From: BOG-908 sp963751795
GTDB lineage: Bacteria > Pseudomonadota > Alphaproteobacteria > Acetobacterales > Acetobacteraceae
Assembly: GCA_963751795.1 (NCBI GenBank)
Contig: CAVVVI010000002.1
Coordinates: 62,001 to 126,000 of the forward strand
Direction of reading: 5' to 3'
Length of the DNA: 64,000 bases
The translations under genes were made by a program, and so were the position numbers. Below, piece after piece: positions 1-10,318 of this stretch (the stretch's first letter is position 1; each line of letters starts with the position of its first letter). The notes beneath the pieces were generated by a model. The model was not told the DNA's origin. It saw nothing but the letters and a program-made list of their open reading frames with translations, and ran no database searches.

Positions 1-1399
<1,399 letters not shown>

Positions 1400-1400
1400 C

Positions 1401-1970
1401 TTATGCGGCTCCCTTCATGGCGAACTGCAGGCGCTGCAGGCGCTGCTTGATGCTGTTGTCGTAGAGGCGGGCGCCGATCCGGACGACCAGGCCGCCCAGG
1501 ATGGAGGGGTCCACCTGCTCATCGATATTGACGTTGCCGTAGCCGGCCTCGATCAGCCGGGCCCGCACGGCCTCGCGCTGCGGCAGGCTGAGCCCGTGCG
1601 CCGTGGTGACGTGCGCGGTAACCACGCCGCGCTTGCGCGCAACCAGCGCCGAGAAGGCCGAGAGAATGGAGCGGAGCTGCGCCAGCCGGCGATTGGCTGC
1701 GACCACGCCCACGAAGCGCTGCATGGTCAGCGAAAAACCCTGGTTGGTCAGCACGGCACGCGCCGCCTCGGTCGCCTGCTTGACATCGATCAGCGGGCTG
1801 CCGATCAGTTGGCGGAACTCGGGGCTGCTGTCGATCAGCCGGCCCAGCTCGGCAGCCTGGTCCACCGTCTGGTCCAGCGCGCCCTGCTCGTCGGCCAGGT
1901 CATACAGCGCCGCCGCGTAACGGTCGGCCAAGCCGCCGCCCTGAGAGATTGTCGTGCCGCCTGAGGCCAC
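1401..1970 (-). CDS. atpH: ATP synthase F1 subunit delta
   Basis: Delta subunit of F1Fo ATP synthase, part of the peripheral stalk that holds the alpha3beta3 head against the membrane part. The 189-residue product has the family length, an N-terminal helical part with ADRYAAALYDLA and the conserved C-terminal segment around GGLVVRIGARLYDNSI. The start is a GTG at 1968-1970 with no clear Shine-Dalgarno sequence, so it is the weakest part of this call. It is the first gene of the atp operon. The DNA upstream was split from its original tRNA-Arg neighbour by the island that begins at 2082, so any promoter must lie in 1971-2081 or inside the island end. Confidence 0.95.
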   Translation of the reverse strand: MASGGTTISQGGGLADRYAAALYDLADEQGALDQTVDQAAELGRLIDSSPEFRQLIGSPLIDVKQATEAARAVLTNQGFSLTMQRFVGVVAANRRLAQLRSILSAFSALVARKRGVVTAHVTTAHGLSLPQREAVRARLIEAGYGNVNIDEQVDPSILGGLVVRIGARLYDNSIKQRLQRLQFAMKGAA

Positions 1971-2081
1971 GGGAGAGGCTTCCGATCACAGTGAAAAGGT
2001 CCGGTTCGATCCGGCGCCGGGCGAATAGCATGGGGGGTGGGGGGTGGCAACACGAGCCGGCCACGGGCGCGCGGCAGCCTG

Positions 2082-2125
2082 GTGTCCCCGGCGGGATTCG
2101 AACCCACGGCCCCAGGATTAGGAAT
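2082..2125 (-). repeat. Distal attachment-site repeat (tRNA-Arg 3' fragment)
   Basis: This 44 bp sequence is identical to 27826-27869, the 3' part of the tRNA-Arg gene from the anticodon loop to the discriminator base. The 5' half of a tRNA is absent, so it is a displaced att copy and not a functional tRNA. It marks the island end next to the atp operon. The following 251 bases to 2376 hold no gene I recognise. Confidence 0.93.
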
Positions 2126-2376
2126 TCAATGAACCTCGCCGCCGCAAAGTGCCGGATGGCCTCCTTTCGAAGCACTCCAGCCACTTTGCCCCGATCCGCG
2201 TGTCGAGTGTGGTCTGTGTTCGCCCCTTACCCCCGCCGATAGCCCTCGATCGCCCCAGGGGAAGAGCGTGGGACGCGTGGCCGACGGCCGACGAGACGGA
2301 CAATCGGCGGCCAGCAAGCGGCAATCTTCACCGGGCGCAGATTGGCGGGAGGTCGCGCCAAATTGACATGCATGCT

Positions 2377-3255
2377 CTAGCTCTCGCCAACCTGATCGCT
2401 AAGGAGCTCTTTGCCGATCTCGGCTAGGATCTCGGCGACCGTGAATGGCGCGAAGCGTCGGATGTCTCGGAGGAGGACGAGGGCTGCGCCGATCACCGGA
2501 GGGCCAGAGACAGCGAGCCGCGCTGAAATTTCTGCGACCGAGGACGGTAGCGTATCCGCGAACTCGGCAATCAGGGTGGCCTCAATTTTCAGCCGCAATG
2601 CGGTCTCGCGTTTGTCCTCGTCCGCGGTCGCAATGGTCTTACGCCATGACTCGAGGTGCCGGCGTCTGATTGCAAGCAGATCAAGGCCTGGGTTGCCGAT
2701 CGCCGCCGCCGCCTCGGCCACGATGGGATCGAAGCGGTGCGCGTTCCATATTAGTTCGATCCGGTTTCGCAGGTCCGTCACTAGCGGCGGACCTGCATCG
2801 GGATCGTCGAGCGAGTCGCAGGCCTCAATCGCTCCCTTTAGGACGCCGTCGAGCCTTTTTGCGAGGTAATCGCAGCATCTGGCGAATTCAGCAGCGGCGA
2901 TCGGGGTGCCCACGCCGCAGGCGGTCCGGAACCAGCTGTGGGCGAACCCACGGGTTCTGTAGTCGCTCGCACTCGTGACATCCAGGTTGTGCGCCACGAA
3001 CGTCCGCATGTTTCCAACCTCAGTGCGGAGATTTGAATTTGTGCTGAGCGGCGGAAGGGCGATGAGAAAGGCGATGGGGAGCTTAGCCGCCTCGGCGAGT
3101 ATGACGTAGGCCCAATTCACCAAGCGGTAAAAGGCGAGCTCGTCGCCGAAGTCGGCAGGCAGCGGGACCGATACATCACCGCAGGCGCCCCGCACGTGCA
3201 TTTCGGTCCGGTGCCGGAGCTGGAGATAGCGATTCGCGAGATCGGCAGGGGTCAT
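2377..3255 (-). CDS. HEPN-like helical protein, putative RNase effector
   Basis: A 292-residue, mainly helical protein of unknown family. Residues 84-89 read RTFVAH, which fits the R-x4-6-H motif of HEPN ribonucleases, inside a helix-rich context (NLRTEVGNMRTFVAHNL). HEPN assignment rests on this motif and the predicted helices only. The longer open frame from 3663 is an artefact, because the ATG at 3253-3255 overlaps the TGA of the upstream frame (3252-3254) as ATGA, a sign of translational coupling. It is the last gene of a minus-strand unit headed by the SIR2-STAND gene, so a joint role in phage defence is plausible. It could instead be a non-enzymatic partner. Confidence 0.6.
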   Translation of the reverse strand: MTPADLANRYLQLRHRTEMHVRGACGDVSVPLPADFGDELAFYRLVNWAYVILAEAAKLPIAFLIALPPLSTNSNLRTEVGNMRTFVAHNLDVTSASDYRTRGFAHSWFRTACGVGTPIAAAEFARCCDYLAKRLDGVLKGAIEACDSLDDPDAGPPLVTDLRNRIELIWNAHRFDPIVAEAAAAIGNPGLDLLAIRRRHLESWRKTIATADEDKRETALRLKIEATLIAEFADTLPSSVAEISARLAVSGPPVIGAALVLLRDIRRFAPFTVAEILAEIGKELLSDQVGES

Positions 3256-3663
3256 CGCCGCGCCCCTGAACGCGTGAGAGGGTCCGCAATTGGCCCGACG
3301 TAGTTGAAGGCGACGCCGAAGTCCCGGAGTTCGCGGCCATGGGCCAGGTCCTGGTCGGCGAATTCGCGAACGAGGAGGTTGACGGTGGTATTGAGTTCCC
3401 GCGATCCGGACCTTCCAGTCCGTGTCTCCCTTCACGCCCTCTACTCGGCCCCGAAAGCGGAGCGGCAGCCCGTCTGCGCTAGAAGCGACGAGCCTGCGCA
3501 CGACTCTCGCCCTATCCTCGAATTCGCTGTCGCGTGATAGCGCCCGCCAAATCTCGGAGGATCGCTGAAAGTCTCGGGACATCCAGCCAAGCACAGCCTC
3601 AAGATACCTCTCCGAGTTTCGGGCATCGAGCCCAGCGCGTTCGTTGATGCCGGTGACGATCAT
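3252..3663 (-). pseudogene. Frameshifted C-terminal part of the SIR2-STAND protein (or separate small gene)
   Basis: Coding sense continues past the last sensible part of the SIR2-STAND frame, first in a second frame (3663 down to about 3405) and then in a third, ending at the TGA at 3252-3254. The first piece has sensible helical sequence, for example NSERYLEAVLGWMSRDF, and the second includes LNTTVNLLVREFADQDL. The switch near 3400 lies in a GGG run, where one extra G would explain it. Upstream of 3663 the same frame already reads sensibly (PGEPDQIGDLL). I therefore favour one long gene broken by two single-base insertions. A separate gene starting at the ATG at 3661-3663 is the alternative. 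Confidence 0.5.
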
Positions 3664-6600
3664 CAGCAGGTCGCCTATTTGATCCGGCTCCCCAGGAGTA
3701 AGGCCGCGCTGAACTCGACAGCAGCCGCTGTCCGGTCGCCTCTGCCCAGCGGAGGCGCAGCAAAAGGCGCGCGCAGCGCGGGTCGTCCGCCGTCTCTCTG
3801 TCCCGCCGCCCTGAAATATAGTTGGCCGCTTGCTGTGCGACGGCGCGCGTGGCGGGGGCGTACGGCTCTTCAGCTGTCTCGAGCGACTCCGCCATCCTTC
3901 GGGCTATAAGGAACGACGCGGCAGCCGGCGCGACCCCCTCCAATTCCGCCATCGCCTCGGAGAATAGCTGGGCGTTCCCGACCAGGTCACCCGCCTTTCC
4001 TTTGCGCTCATAGTAGCGAGCTCGCTGGTCAGCGCCGAGCGTCTCCACGTCGACAAGGTCGAGGCCCGCATAGATATCCGCGATCACCTCGGCCCGTCGC
4101 TCCGGAAGCATATCGAGCTCCTCGAGGATGTCGGATGACGTCCAGAGCGCAATGTCCACCGCGTGATAGTCACCTGATAGTGCGATGGCCCGAGAGCTGG
4201 CAGTCTTTGCTGCAAGGTAGTCCGCCCAGGCGCCCTCGGTGTCGCGGAGCCGGGACCGCTGAACTGCAAGGTAACCGTAGATCGACGCGCGTTCGGAGGC
4301 GAGGCTCTGGCGGGTGCGCTTGCTCGCCTGAAGCGCCCCTGAACCAATTAGTCGAAACGCTTCCTCCACGATCGACCTAGCTTCGTCCAGGATCGCGAGG
4401 CGATGATCCTCATCCATCGAATACGCCTGGTATCTTCCGTCCTGCGCCCAAATTGCCTGGCGCCGGAAGATGCACTCGCGGACCATCAGTGGTGCTTCGA
4501 CAACGCCCCGTTCGGTTCTAAGCCGGGTCAGAGCCTTAGCGAAATCGAGATAGCCATCGCGGTAGGCGTCCTTCCTGGGCCCATGCCGGTCAAGCTTCTG
4601 TAGGAGGTCCATAAGGAAGAATCGCTCGGTATCGCGATCCACGCCGGAGGCCTCGACGCCCCCGATCAGCTCGACCAATCGTTGGATCTCAGTGTGCACG
4701 TCGCCAAGACGGCCACGGCAGATCAGCTCCGCCTCTAGTTGAAGCCGGGGGGAGATCAGTAGCTCGGCGCCCTCGCGATTCGAACTGTGCCAGCGGAAAA
4801 TGTCCAAGTCGGCGAAGACGTGGAGGATTTGCTCCAGCTCCAGCGCGCTTGAGTGACGCGTCAGCATGCGCATGAGCAGGTTCAGCGGAACAGGGCAGTT
4901 CAGGCGTCCGGGTACCATGACGTAGTCGATGAGACGTCCGGCCGCGTCTAGTCCGAGTGCGGCGGCCGACTCGTCCTCCGCGAACAGGCTAGAGGTCTTT
5001 GGGGCGATCCCAACCGCGATCAGGCTTTCCGCAAGCTGTGAGCGTGCAGGCGGCCTCGGCGCACGCATTGCTCTCTGCCGGATGCCCTGCTCGGCCGACC
5101 GGGCCTCCGCGTTGACGCGAGACCTAATGTGCTCACGGCCTTGCGCAATCGAGCGGTAGAGCATCGCGAGCGCGTTGCCGTCCTCCGCGCCTTGGTGGCG
5201 CAACCCCTGCAACTCGGGCTCGAACCTCGCCAATAACGCGCGGAGATCCGATGTCTCGCTGTCCGACATCGTCGCCGGCGCTTCGACATGCTGCCCGGCG
5301 GCGTCCTGCAGATGCTGCTCCACCCGATAGCTCGTGCCGACGATCAGCAATCGGCGGCCCCGGCTCCTGAGGGCAGAAGCGAGCTCCATGTAACGATGAA
5401 CGGGTTCGTTGGTGTCGCAAAGGAGGACCGTTGCGGTCGCGCCCGCTCGCTCCGACTCCGAGCAGAACACGTCTAAATCCGCATGGGCGGGGACGCGCGT
5501 GGTCGCAACGAGGACTGGTAGGCGCAGGCGCAGGCGCAGTTCCCGCGCGAGTCGCGCCAGGGCGACGCTCTTGCCGGTGCCGGACTGGCCATGGACGACG
5601 ACAACCCCGTCGGAATTGCCTAAGCGCCGCAGGGCCGCTTCGACGACTCTGGCGAGTTTCTGCTCGAATTCCCTGCTGAAGGCGAAGCCGTGCGCGATCC
5701 CTTCGACCCGGCCGCGGAACCCGGAGAGATCGCCGTGGAAGCGCCGGAATGCGCTCTCGACGGCACGCGGCTCGATGGGATCGCTGTCACTCGTCCAGCC
5801 GTCGTCGACTACCGCCGCCGAGGCCTCAACCCGCAGCCTCACCGCCGGCGTAATGTCCAGAATGCCCGACGCGAGCGAGACCATGCTTGGCTCGTCCGGC
5901 GTCGCGGACGCCGAGAAGTGCGTCCACCCTGATCCCGGTCCCGCGATTGCGTTCGCCAAGCTGCCGGGCTCGAGGAGCAGGGAGCCAGCCTTGACCATGT
6001 CTGCCGCGAACGCCGAATCCTCAGTCCCGACCGCCCCGAACCAGACGACCCTGCTCCCGGTTCTGTCGGAAAGTGGAGCGAGGAGGTCGTCGACGTCGAG
6101 ACAGTCGACCACCGGGTCAAAGCCCGCTATGACTACGACACCGCGGGCAGTCGCAGTCTCAGCCATCCGGTTCAGCAGCTCTACCCCGTGGCGTGACATA
6201 CGGCGCTTGAGGATCGCCACATTGGTCGGGGGCATAGTGTCGGACGCGGTCTCGCCCGCCCTGCCGAGGATGTAGTGGACTGGCGGCCTAGAGCGGCTAC
6301 GCGGGACGCGTGCGAAAGTGCCAGCTGCCAATACCGCCTCGGGTTGCCGTCCACGCGTCTCTAACCGCCGCGGGAAATTGGGATCGATGGACGATGTGAA
6401 TACCGCCGCCCAAGGTAGCTCGTACGCTGCAAGCGCCCCCTCCGTGGGTACGGAGCGGCTGAATCGTTCCGCAAGCCAATCCGTGTCTGCCGTGGATAGA
6501 CCGTTCTTGATCGCCGCGGACCAGCCGGACAGGCCTTGGTCGACTCCTAGCCGCTTCGCTAGGGACGACAGCACAGGGTCGGTTGCTTTGCCCTGGAGGT

Positions 6601-6712
6601 CGAAGCCCTGCCCCGCGAACAGAACCACGGGTCGTCCCTCCTGGAAGGCTTGATTCAGTATCTCGATTGCTTCGCTCAATACATTGCTTCCATAGCTCCC
6701 CGCGCGACCCAT
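3599..6712 (-). CDS. SIR2-domain STAND-like NTPase, putative anti-phage sensor (Avs5-like)
   Basis: A 1037-residue frame with a SIR2-like NAD-binding domain at the N-terminus (VVLFAGQGFDLQ at 29-40, later FTSSIDPNFP and VVIAGFDPVVD), then a P-loop NTPase with Walker A GQSGTGKS near residues 374-381 and a Walker B-like TVLLCDTN. A long helical region resembling TPR or STAND sensor repeats follows. SIR2 fused to a STAND NTPase is the architecture of type 5 Avs proteins, which recognise phage proteins and deplete NAD. Assignment to that family is inference from domain order. The last 40 or so residues (from about ARPYSWG) are out of character, and coding sense moves to other frames downstream, so the gene is probably frameshifted. 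It heads a unit with the HEPN-like gene. Confidence 0.75.
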   Translation of the reverse strand: MGRAGSYGSNVLSEAIEILNQAFQEGRPVVLFAGQGFDLQGKATDPVLSSLAKRLGVDQGLSGWSAAIKNGLSTADTDWLAERFSRSVPTEGALAAYELPWAAVFTSSIDPNFPRRLETRGRQPEAVLAAGTFARVPRSRSRPPVHYILGRAGETASDTMPPTNVAILKRRMSRHGVELLNRMAETATARGVVVIAGFDPVVDCLDVDDLLAPLSDRTGSRVVWFGAVGTEDSAFAADMVKAGSLLLEPGSLANAIAGPGSGWTHFSASATPDEPSMVSLASGILDITPAVRLRVEASAAVVDDGWTSDSDPIEPRAVESAFRRFHGDLSGFRGRVEGIAHGFAFSREFEQKLARVVEAALRRLGNSDGVVVVHGQSGTGKSVALARLARELRLRLRLPVLVATTRVPAHADLDVFCSESERAGATATVLLCDTNEPVHRYMELASALRSRGRRLLIVGTSYRVEQHLQDAAGQHVEAPATMSDSETSDLRALLARFEPELQGLRHQGAEDGNALAMLYRSIAQGREHIRSRVNAEARSAEQGIRQRAMRAPRPPARSQLAESLIAVGIAPKTSSLFAEDESAAALGLDAAGRLIDYVMVPGRLNCPVPLNLLMRMLTRHSSALELEQILHVFADLDIFRWHSSNREGAELLISPRLQLEAELICRGRLGDVHTEIQRLVELIGGVEASGVDRDTERFFLMDLLQKLDRHGPRKDAYRDGYLDFAKALTRLRTERGVVEAPLMVRECIFRRQAIWAQDGRYQAYSMDEDHRLAILDEARSIVEEAFRLIGSGALQASKRTRQSLASERASIYGYLAVQRSRLRDTEGAWADYLAAKTASSRAIALSGDYHAVDIALWTSSDILEELDMLPERRAEVIADIYAGLDLVDVETLGADQRARYYERKGKAGDLVGNAQLFSEAMAELEGVAPAAASFLIARRMAESLETAEEPYAPATRAVAQQAANYISGRRDRETADDPRCARLLLRLRWAEATGQRLLSSSARPYSWGAGSNRRPADDRHRHQRTRWARCPKLGEVS

Positions 6713-7176
6713 GCGGTGAGGTCAGTCATTTCGATCAGGGTGGACCTATAGACGCTCATACGATGCCATGCGACCCCTGCAGGTAGGTGGAACGCTGAGT
6801 GAACAGAGGTGCGGCAGCTGGGTGCGGATGCCGCATGGACTGGTGTGAAAACGTTCAGAGGAAGAATCTCAATCTTAGCCGCTCACCCGGCGCCTGGCGG
6901 CCGATTATGACGAGATGCCGGCTTGTCAGCTCAATAAAAGGACGGCTAGCTTCGGGATGTTGGCTTCGAGCTTCTCCCTAGCAGCCTCAGGAAGAACCAC
7001 CCGACGACGCGCGAGAACCCGGTGGCCAGGGTGCGCATCAACGTCTCGCTGGCATTAGGAATGCCTTCGACCAGGTGCGCGACGAGCGGTCCGGCGTGGC
7101 CGCTAAATGCTGCCGATCTGGCAGGCGTCCGTCCATTTGGTGAAAACCGTCCACAGCGTGCATCAAAAAGACAGAC
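6713..7176. other. Divergent intergenic region, no gene seen
   Basis: These 464 bases separate the SIR2-STAND gene (minus strand) from the DUF4365-TPR gene (plus strand). No convincing protein, RNA or hairpin terminator is visible. Promoters for both genes should lie here, but I could not assign -35 and -10 boxes with confidence. Confidence 0.5.
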
Positions 7177-9111
7177 ATGAATCATTTTGACGATCTGCCG
7201 AGCCGTAACCGGAGTGACGAAGTGGAAGGGGAGGCGATCATCGCCTTCGAGAGGAGGCTTTCCGAGAGCCGAGTCTTTATTCCTCAAGGCTCAGATCGCC
7301 ATGACTACGGGACAGACTATCAAATCGAGGTGGCGGATCAGGGCCACGCCACTAATGTCAGGGTCCATGTCCAGCTTAAGGGCACAGAGCGGCCACTAAA
7401 CGCTGACGGCTCGCTGAGTGTTGAGGTGCGCCGCACCAATCTGAACTACCTCCTGATGCAGCCCTACAGCTTCTACGCCTGCTATCATCTGCCGACCGCG
7501 TCGCTGCGCATCTGCCCCGTTTCCAGTGTCCTTCGCCAATATGAGCATGGCGGGCGACCATGGATGGAGCAACAGACCCTAACGGTCACCTTCACCGAGG
7601 AAATGACCACCAAGCGATTGCAGCAGGTAGCGGCGCTCGCGCGGGCCGGCGCCGCCTCGTCGCGCGATCGTCGGATCGAGCAAACCGCCGCCGGCCCGGC
7701 GGACCTGCCCAAAGCGATCTTGGAGGCTGTCCCCGAAATCCACGTTCCGGAAGACCTCGAGCAGGCCAGCAAAATGCTGGAGCAGCTCTACCGGAAAGAT
7801 GCCGACGATGTAATCAGCGCCGGGTTCGAGCGGTTCGCGGCGGTGCTCGGCGCGGACAGCGACATGATGGGCATCGCGTTCATGTCCGAGGTTAACCTCG
7901 GCATGGCTGGCAGAAGTCGCCACCCGGACAGGATCGACGGCGCCATCGGCTTTTTCAGATCAAAACTCGACGGGAGCCGCATTCAGAACGGGTCTCTTCG
8001 CTACAACATCGGCAACGCGTTCTCGGCGCTCAACAACGAGGACGAGGCGAAGCTCGCCTACCAAGCTGCACTAGCGGACCCCGCGCTCGCCGCGGACGCC
8101 GGGTTGGCGGCGCAGGTCCACAAGAATCTCGGGACCAGTTTCGAGCGATTGGGCGAGCCGGATCGGGCCGTCGAGCACTACCGCGAGGCGCTGCGGTTGA
8201 GCCCAAACCTCGCCGAGGCCCACAACGCGATGGGCAACCACTATGTCCGCATCGGTCGCTACGAGGACGCCCTGGGCCACTTCGACCAGATCGTTTTCGT
8301 GGATCGCAATCAGGGCAGGGCGACCAAGGTCTCCGGTTGGCGGGCGAACGTGCTGTTCAACCTCGGTGATGGCCAATCGGCCTTTAGGGAAATCAACAGC
8401 CTGATGAGCCATGCGGACCGCGAGGTCTGGATCGGGCCATGGTGCGCCCGGCTTGTGTCGAGCTTCGGCCGCACAACCGTGGACAACGCCGTGCAGGCGC
8501 GCGCTTTCTGGCTGCGATACATCCAGATCTACCCCGACCACTCGCCGGCCCGGCGGGAGGTCCTGATGAGCGCGTTCTACCTTCGGGGGCAGGGGCACGA
8601 CCTCGAACAGACCTATGACGAGTTCAGGCAAGAATTTGATTGCCACATGACCCATGTGGATGCGGATGACGCGGCCCTGCCTTGGGATCGTCTCGGCCAT
8701 TGGGCTCAGGATGACGGAGATTGGGCTGAGGCGGAGCGCTGTTTCCGCAAAGCATACTACCTTGAGGCGGGCCACTACGGCTATTGTCTTGGGACCGCGC
8801 TCAATTTCCAAGGCCGTTTCGAGGAGAGCTTGCCGCTCCTCTTGGAGCAGGCCCAGACAATCCAACCCGACGCCATGAGCTGGTTTCAGGTGGCTGTGGC
8901 TTATTCGAGTCTGGGGCGCGTGGCCGAGGCGATCGGTGCCTATGAAAGGGCTCTGGCTCTCGATCCAGAGTATGCCACCTCGATGTTCAACCTAGGAGGT
9001 GTTCACTGGAACAATGGTGATCGAGAGAAGGCAGCCGAAATTTGGTCGGCTGCCTGTCAACGTTTTCCGGACAACGAGCTTGTCGATCAGGTGAAAGTTC
9101 TTATCCACTAA
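7177..9111 (+). CDS. DUF4365-domain protein with TPR array, putative nuclease effector
   Basis: A 644-residue protein. The N-terminal 150 residues match the DUF4365 pattern: DRHDYGTDYQIEV at 40-52 followed by VQLKGTE at 65-71, giving D47-x18-Q66-x-K68, a variant of the PD-(D/E)xK nuclease core. The rest is a TPR superhelix with recurring units such as NLGTSFERLGEPDRAVEHYR and SSLGRVAEAIGAYERALALD. TPR arrays usually bind protein partners, so this looks like a nuclease tethered to a sensor. The start ATG has no strong Shine-Dalgarno sequence. It lies alone between the divergent SIR2 gene and an IS3 remnant. A defence role is inferred from context, and nuclease activity is not demonstrated by sequence alone because Q replaces the usual acidic residue. 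Confidence 0.7.
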   Translation: MNHFDDLPSRNRSDEVEGEAIIAFERRLSESRVFIPQGSDRHDYGTDYQIEVADQGHATNVRVHVQLKGTERPLNADGSLSVEVRRTNLNYLLMQPYSFYACYHLPTASLRICPVSSVLRQYEHGGRPWMEQQTLTVTFTEEMTTKRLQQVAALARAGAASSRDRRIEQTAAGPADLPKAILEAVPEIHVPEDLEQASKMLEQLYRKDADDVISAGFERFAAVLGADSDMMGIAFMSEVNLGMAGRSRHPDRIDGAIGFFRSKLDGSRIQNGSLRYNIGNAFSALNNEDEAKLAYQAALADPALAADAGLAAQVHKNLGTSFERLGEPDRAVEHYREALRLSPNLAEAHNAMGNHYVRIGRYEDALGHFDQIVFVDRNQGRATKVSGWRANVLFNLGDGQSAFREINSLMSHADREVWIGPWCARLVSSFGRTTVDNAVQARAFWLRYIQIYPDHSPARREVLMSAFYLRGQGHDLEQTYDEFRQEFDCHMTHVDADDAALPWDRLGHWAQDDGDWAEAERCFRKAYYLEAGHYGYCLGTALNFQGRFEESLPLLLEQAQTIQPDAMSWFQVAVAYSSLGRVAEAIGAYERALALDPEYATSMFNLGGVHWNNGDREKAAEIWSAACQRFPDNELVDQVKVLIH

Positions 9112-9118
9112 GGCAAGA

Positions 9119-10113
9119 GTGGAGCGGATTACCGAGCGCCGCAGGTGTTCGCCGACATCCAACCTTAGGAACGCCTTCAATGCCGGGCACAATTCGGCCG
9201 ACGTGGCCGATCTGTTGCAGGAATATGAGGCCAAGATCGGCGCCCTGAAGCGAATGATGGGCCGACAAGCGCTCGAGATCGAGCTTTCAAAGGGGGCTAT
9301 GAAACATGGTCCCCGGCCGACAAGCGAGAGCACCTCCATCGTCACCGGCCCCGTGGGATCTCCGTCAGTCAAGGTTGCGAGCTGATGGGCCTGTCGCGAT
9401 CCACCTTCTACGATATGGCCTCGGCCGCGCTGAAGGATGGCGAGTTCCTAGCCCGGATCGGGGCGATCCACGACGAGTTCGAGTGCTACGGCTACCGCCG
9501 CGTGGGTGCGGCACTGCGCCACCAGGGCATCGAGGTAAACAACAAGAGGCTGCGACGTCTGATGCGCAAGCACGGTATGCAGCCCAAGCGGCGCCGGCGT
9601 TATGTCGTCACGACCGATAGCGATCATGCCAGCCCAATCTTTCGAGATCTGGCCACGGATGTCATTGCCGATCGACCTAACCAGCTGTGGGTCGCCGACC
9701 TGACCTACGTCGCCATTCCAGATGGCTTCGTCTACCTGGCCGCCATCCTCGATGCCGGGTCGCGCAAGGTGGTCGGCTACGCGATCAGCCGGTCGATGGA
9801 CGCGCGCACGCTGTCGCGGCGCTGAAGGCGGCGGTCAGAAGCCGCAACCCGGGCCTGCAGGGTGCATTCACCATTCGGATCGTGGCTCGCAACACGCGTC
9901 GGAAACCTACCGTGAGCTGCTGACGGTCACGGCTTGGTCGGATCAATGAGCCGGCGCGGCAACCCCTGCGACAACGCCAAAGCAGAAAGCTTCATGAACG
10001 TTGAAGGTAGAAGCCGTCTGCCTGGCTGCGTACGAGACGTCAACCCCGACCTTACGCGCTTCATCGACGAGATCTACATCGAGATCACATTCCGCCTTGG
10101 GCCCTAACCGGTC
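9119..10113 (+). mobile_element. Decayed IS3-family insertion sequence
   Basis: Remnant of a two-frame IS3 element. The first frame (9119-9385) keeps the end of OrfA with LLQEYEAKIGALKRMMGRQA. The second (from 9385) is OrfB with helical DNA-binding and rve integrase sequence, including WVADLTYVAI. The DDE residues can still be traced: D in WVADLTY, D in HHSDRGSQ and E in NAKAESF, but they fall in different reading frames after shifts near 9817, 9860, 9935 and 10000. OrfA lacks its normal N-terminal HTH. Terminal inverted repeats were not found. The element cannot encode a working transposase and marks an old insertion inside the island. Confidence 0.85.
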
Positions 10114-10146
10114 CGCGCATACAACAGGCACTCAAGCCCACATAAG

Positions 10147-10178
10147 GCTCTCCATCCTCACCGGGGAGGATGGAGAGC
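10147..10178 (+). terminator. Perfect 13 bp hairpin
   Basis: The stem GCTCTCCATCCTC pairs exactly with 10166-10178 across a 6-base loop. No T run follows, so it may be a terminator isolating the next gene from the IS remnant, or a structural site of the element. Confidence 0.5.
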
Positions 10179-10318
10179 TTCGGCGGTGTTCAGGGCGGCT
10201 CACACCCGATCGCCCCCGTAGGCCCCAAGTCGGCACCGTTCGTGAACAATACATCGTAGCAGCGACACCGCGGTCCTCATGGGAGGCGAGCCCCGGTGCG
10301 TAAAACGCGAGTATCACC

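Noticed and set aside
2082..2125. Possible second tRNA-Arg gene
   Set aside because: Only the 3' part exists; no acceptor 5' strand or D arm, so it is an att copy.
9095..9110. DnaA box-like TTATCCACT near the end of the DUF4365-TPR gene
   Set aside because: A single near-match inside a coding region; no cluster.
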